Shown: piece by piece, positions 63,249-64,000 of the stretch
How the letters are laid out: every line of letters starts with the position of its first letter
Position numbering within the stretch: position 1 is the first letter of the stretch
Assembly (NCBI RefSeq): GCF_022788635.1
Contig: NZ_CP076024.1
Location: 4,379,503 to 4,443,502 of the forward strand
From: Methylobacter sp. S3L5C
GTDB taxonomy: Bacteria; Pseudomonadota; Gammaproteobacteria; Methylococcales; Methylomonadaceae
Length of the DNA stretch: 64,000 nt
Direction of reading: 5' to 3'
Position numbers and translations under genes: made by a program
The notes under the pieces: model-generated
What the model was told of the DNA's origin: nothing
The model's input: the letters and a program-made list of their open reading frames with translations, nothing else
Database searches by the model: none

Positions 63249-64000
63249 CTGGCCACGAAGAGCGCGAACAAGTGATTGCTTTACTTAATGAATCAGTAAC
63301 TGCGGGAGCACGTCAAGCTAAAGCCTGTGAAGTATTAGGACTTAGTGAGCGTACCTTACAACGCTGGCAGACAGGTGAGACGATTCACTGCGATCAACGC
63401 CCCTTGCGTGACTATCAACCGCCACACAAACTAACAGCAATCGAGCGTGCCGAGGTGCTGATCGTCGCTAATTCAGATGAATTTGGTCATCTGCCACCGA
63501 GTCAGATCGTGCCACGACTGGCCGACCAAGGTAGCTATCTGGCGTCTGAGTCGACCTTCTATCGCATCCTGCGCGAGGAAAAACAGCTTACCCATCGGCG
63601 TAGCGAACGTCCGGCTCAAACACGAACAAAGCCACGCGCGGCATGTGCTACAGCACCTAATCAACTGTACAGTTGGGACATTACTTATCTGCCATCACTG
63701 ATCCGTGGACAGTTTTTCTATCTGTATCTATTTGTTGATATTTTCAGCCGAAAGATCGTCGGTTGGCAGGTGTATGAAGAAGAAAACAGCGCCTTGGCTG
63801 GCGAATTGTTACGTGATCTCTGTCATCGTGAAGGGATACAGGCAGAACAGCTTATCCTGCATTCTGACAACGGCAGTCCGATGAAGGGATCGACTATGCT
63901 GGCGACCTTGCAACAACTGGGTGTCATGCCTTCGTTTAGTCGGCCATCGGTTAGCAACGATAATCCGTACTCAGAATCGTTGTTTAAGACCTTGAAATAT
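63245..64000 (+). CDS. IS3-like transposase OrfB, DDE integrase domain (partial)
   Basis: The frame opens at the ATG at 63245 and runs off the window edge after about 252 residues. A helix-turn-helix (ACEVLGLSERTLQRWQTGE) precedes the integrase core. The DDE residues are visible: D in LYSWDITYLP near 140, D in LILHSDNGSPMKG near 202 and E in SNDNPYSESLFKTLK near 244. The spacing is that of retroviral-type integrases of the IS3 group. The catalytic core is intact as far as visible, so the element could be active. Confidence 0.88.
   Translation, partial: MTGHEEREQVIALLNESVTAGARQAKACEVLGLSERTLQRWQTGETIHCDQRPLRDYQPPHKLTAIERAEVLIVANSDEFGHLPPSQIVPRLADQGSYLASESTFYRILREEKQLTHRRSERPAQTRTKPRAACATAPNQLYSWDITYLPSLIRGQFFYLYLFVDIFSRKIVGWQVYEEENSALAGELLRDLCHREGIQAEQLILHSDNGSPMKGSTMLATLQQLGVMPSFSRPSVSNDNPYSESLFKTLKY

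Larger units (their letters stand above)
62684..64000 (+). mobile_element. IS3-like insertion sequence (right end outside window)
   Basis: Two overlapping transposase genes follow a short non-coding left end. The element starts close to 62684-62690, where glgB similarity stops; the sequence there reads TGCGTCAGAATAGTTG. The right end and any target duplication are beyond the window, so the exact boundary is uncertain. Confidence 0.75.

Overview
The window looks like a chromosomal segment of a gammaproteobacterium, perhaps a methanotroph-like (Methylococcales) species. The recA-recX-alaS-lysC block is ordered as in many Gammaproteobacteria. Many gaps are filled with short palindromic repeat modules. 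The genus cannot be fixed from sequence alone, and the methanotroph guess is weak.

Positions 1-39233 form a surface and secretion region read almost entirely on the minus strand. It opens with a Wzt-like ABC ATPase cut by the window edge and a family 2 glycosyltransferase. A secreted trypsin-like protease with RTX repeats follows. Then come three very large proteins (3125, 3945 and 1872 residues) built from Calx-beta-like domains, calcium-loop FG-GAP/VCBS repeats, cadherin-like domains and one shared C-terminal module. None has an N-terminal signal peptide, and all have RTX-like C-termini, so type I secretion is the likely route. The transporter genes are not in the window.

The giants are the ends of three tandem cassettes with the order TPR-GT41 glycosyltransferase, TIGR03032-type protein, giant protein. 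Only cassette 1 (4722-17879) keeps intact accessory genes. In cassette 2 both accessory genes are collapsed by deletions into a relic of about 220 bp. In cassette 3 the glycosyltransferase has lost its catalytic domain and the TIGR03032 gene is reduced to 48 codons. I infer a GT41-modified, calcium-dependent adhesin system in which one accessory set may serve three secreted giants. The repeat blocks inside the giants are strikingly regular: all twelve contain exactly five units.

Positions 39234-44667 are housekeeping genes (lysC, alaS, recX, recA). Positions 44937-49236 hold a TPR lipoprotein, a TetR regulator with a palindromic candidate operator, and a divergently read molybdopterin oxidoreductase.

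Positions 49865-62690 are a minus-strand alpha-glucan/trehalose operon: glgB (remnant), glgE, treS-maltokinase fusion, glgX/treX, treZ, treY. It combines the GlgE route (trehalose to maltose to maltose-1-phosphate to glucan) with the TreXYZ route (glucan to trehalose). glgB is cut by an IS3-like element, and glgE carries an in-frame stop near its start and a frameshift near its end. The IS3-like element runs off the right edge.
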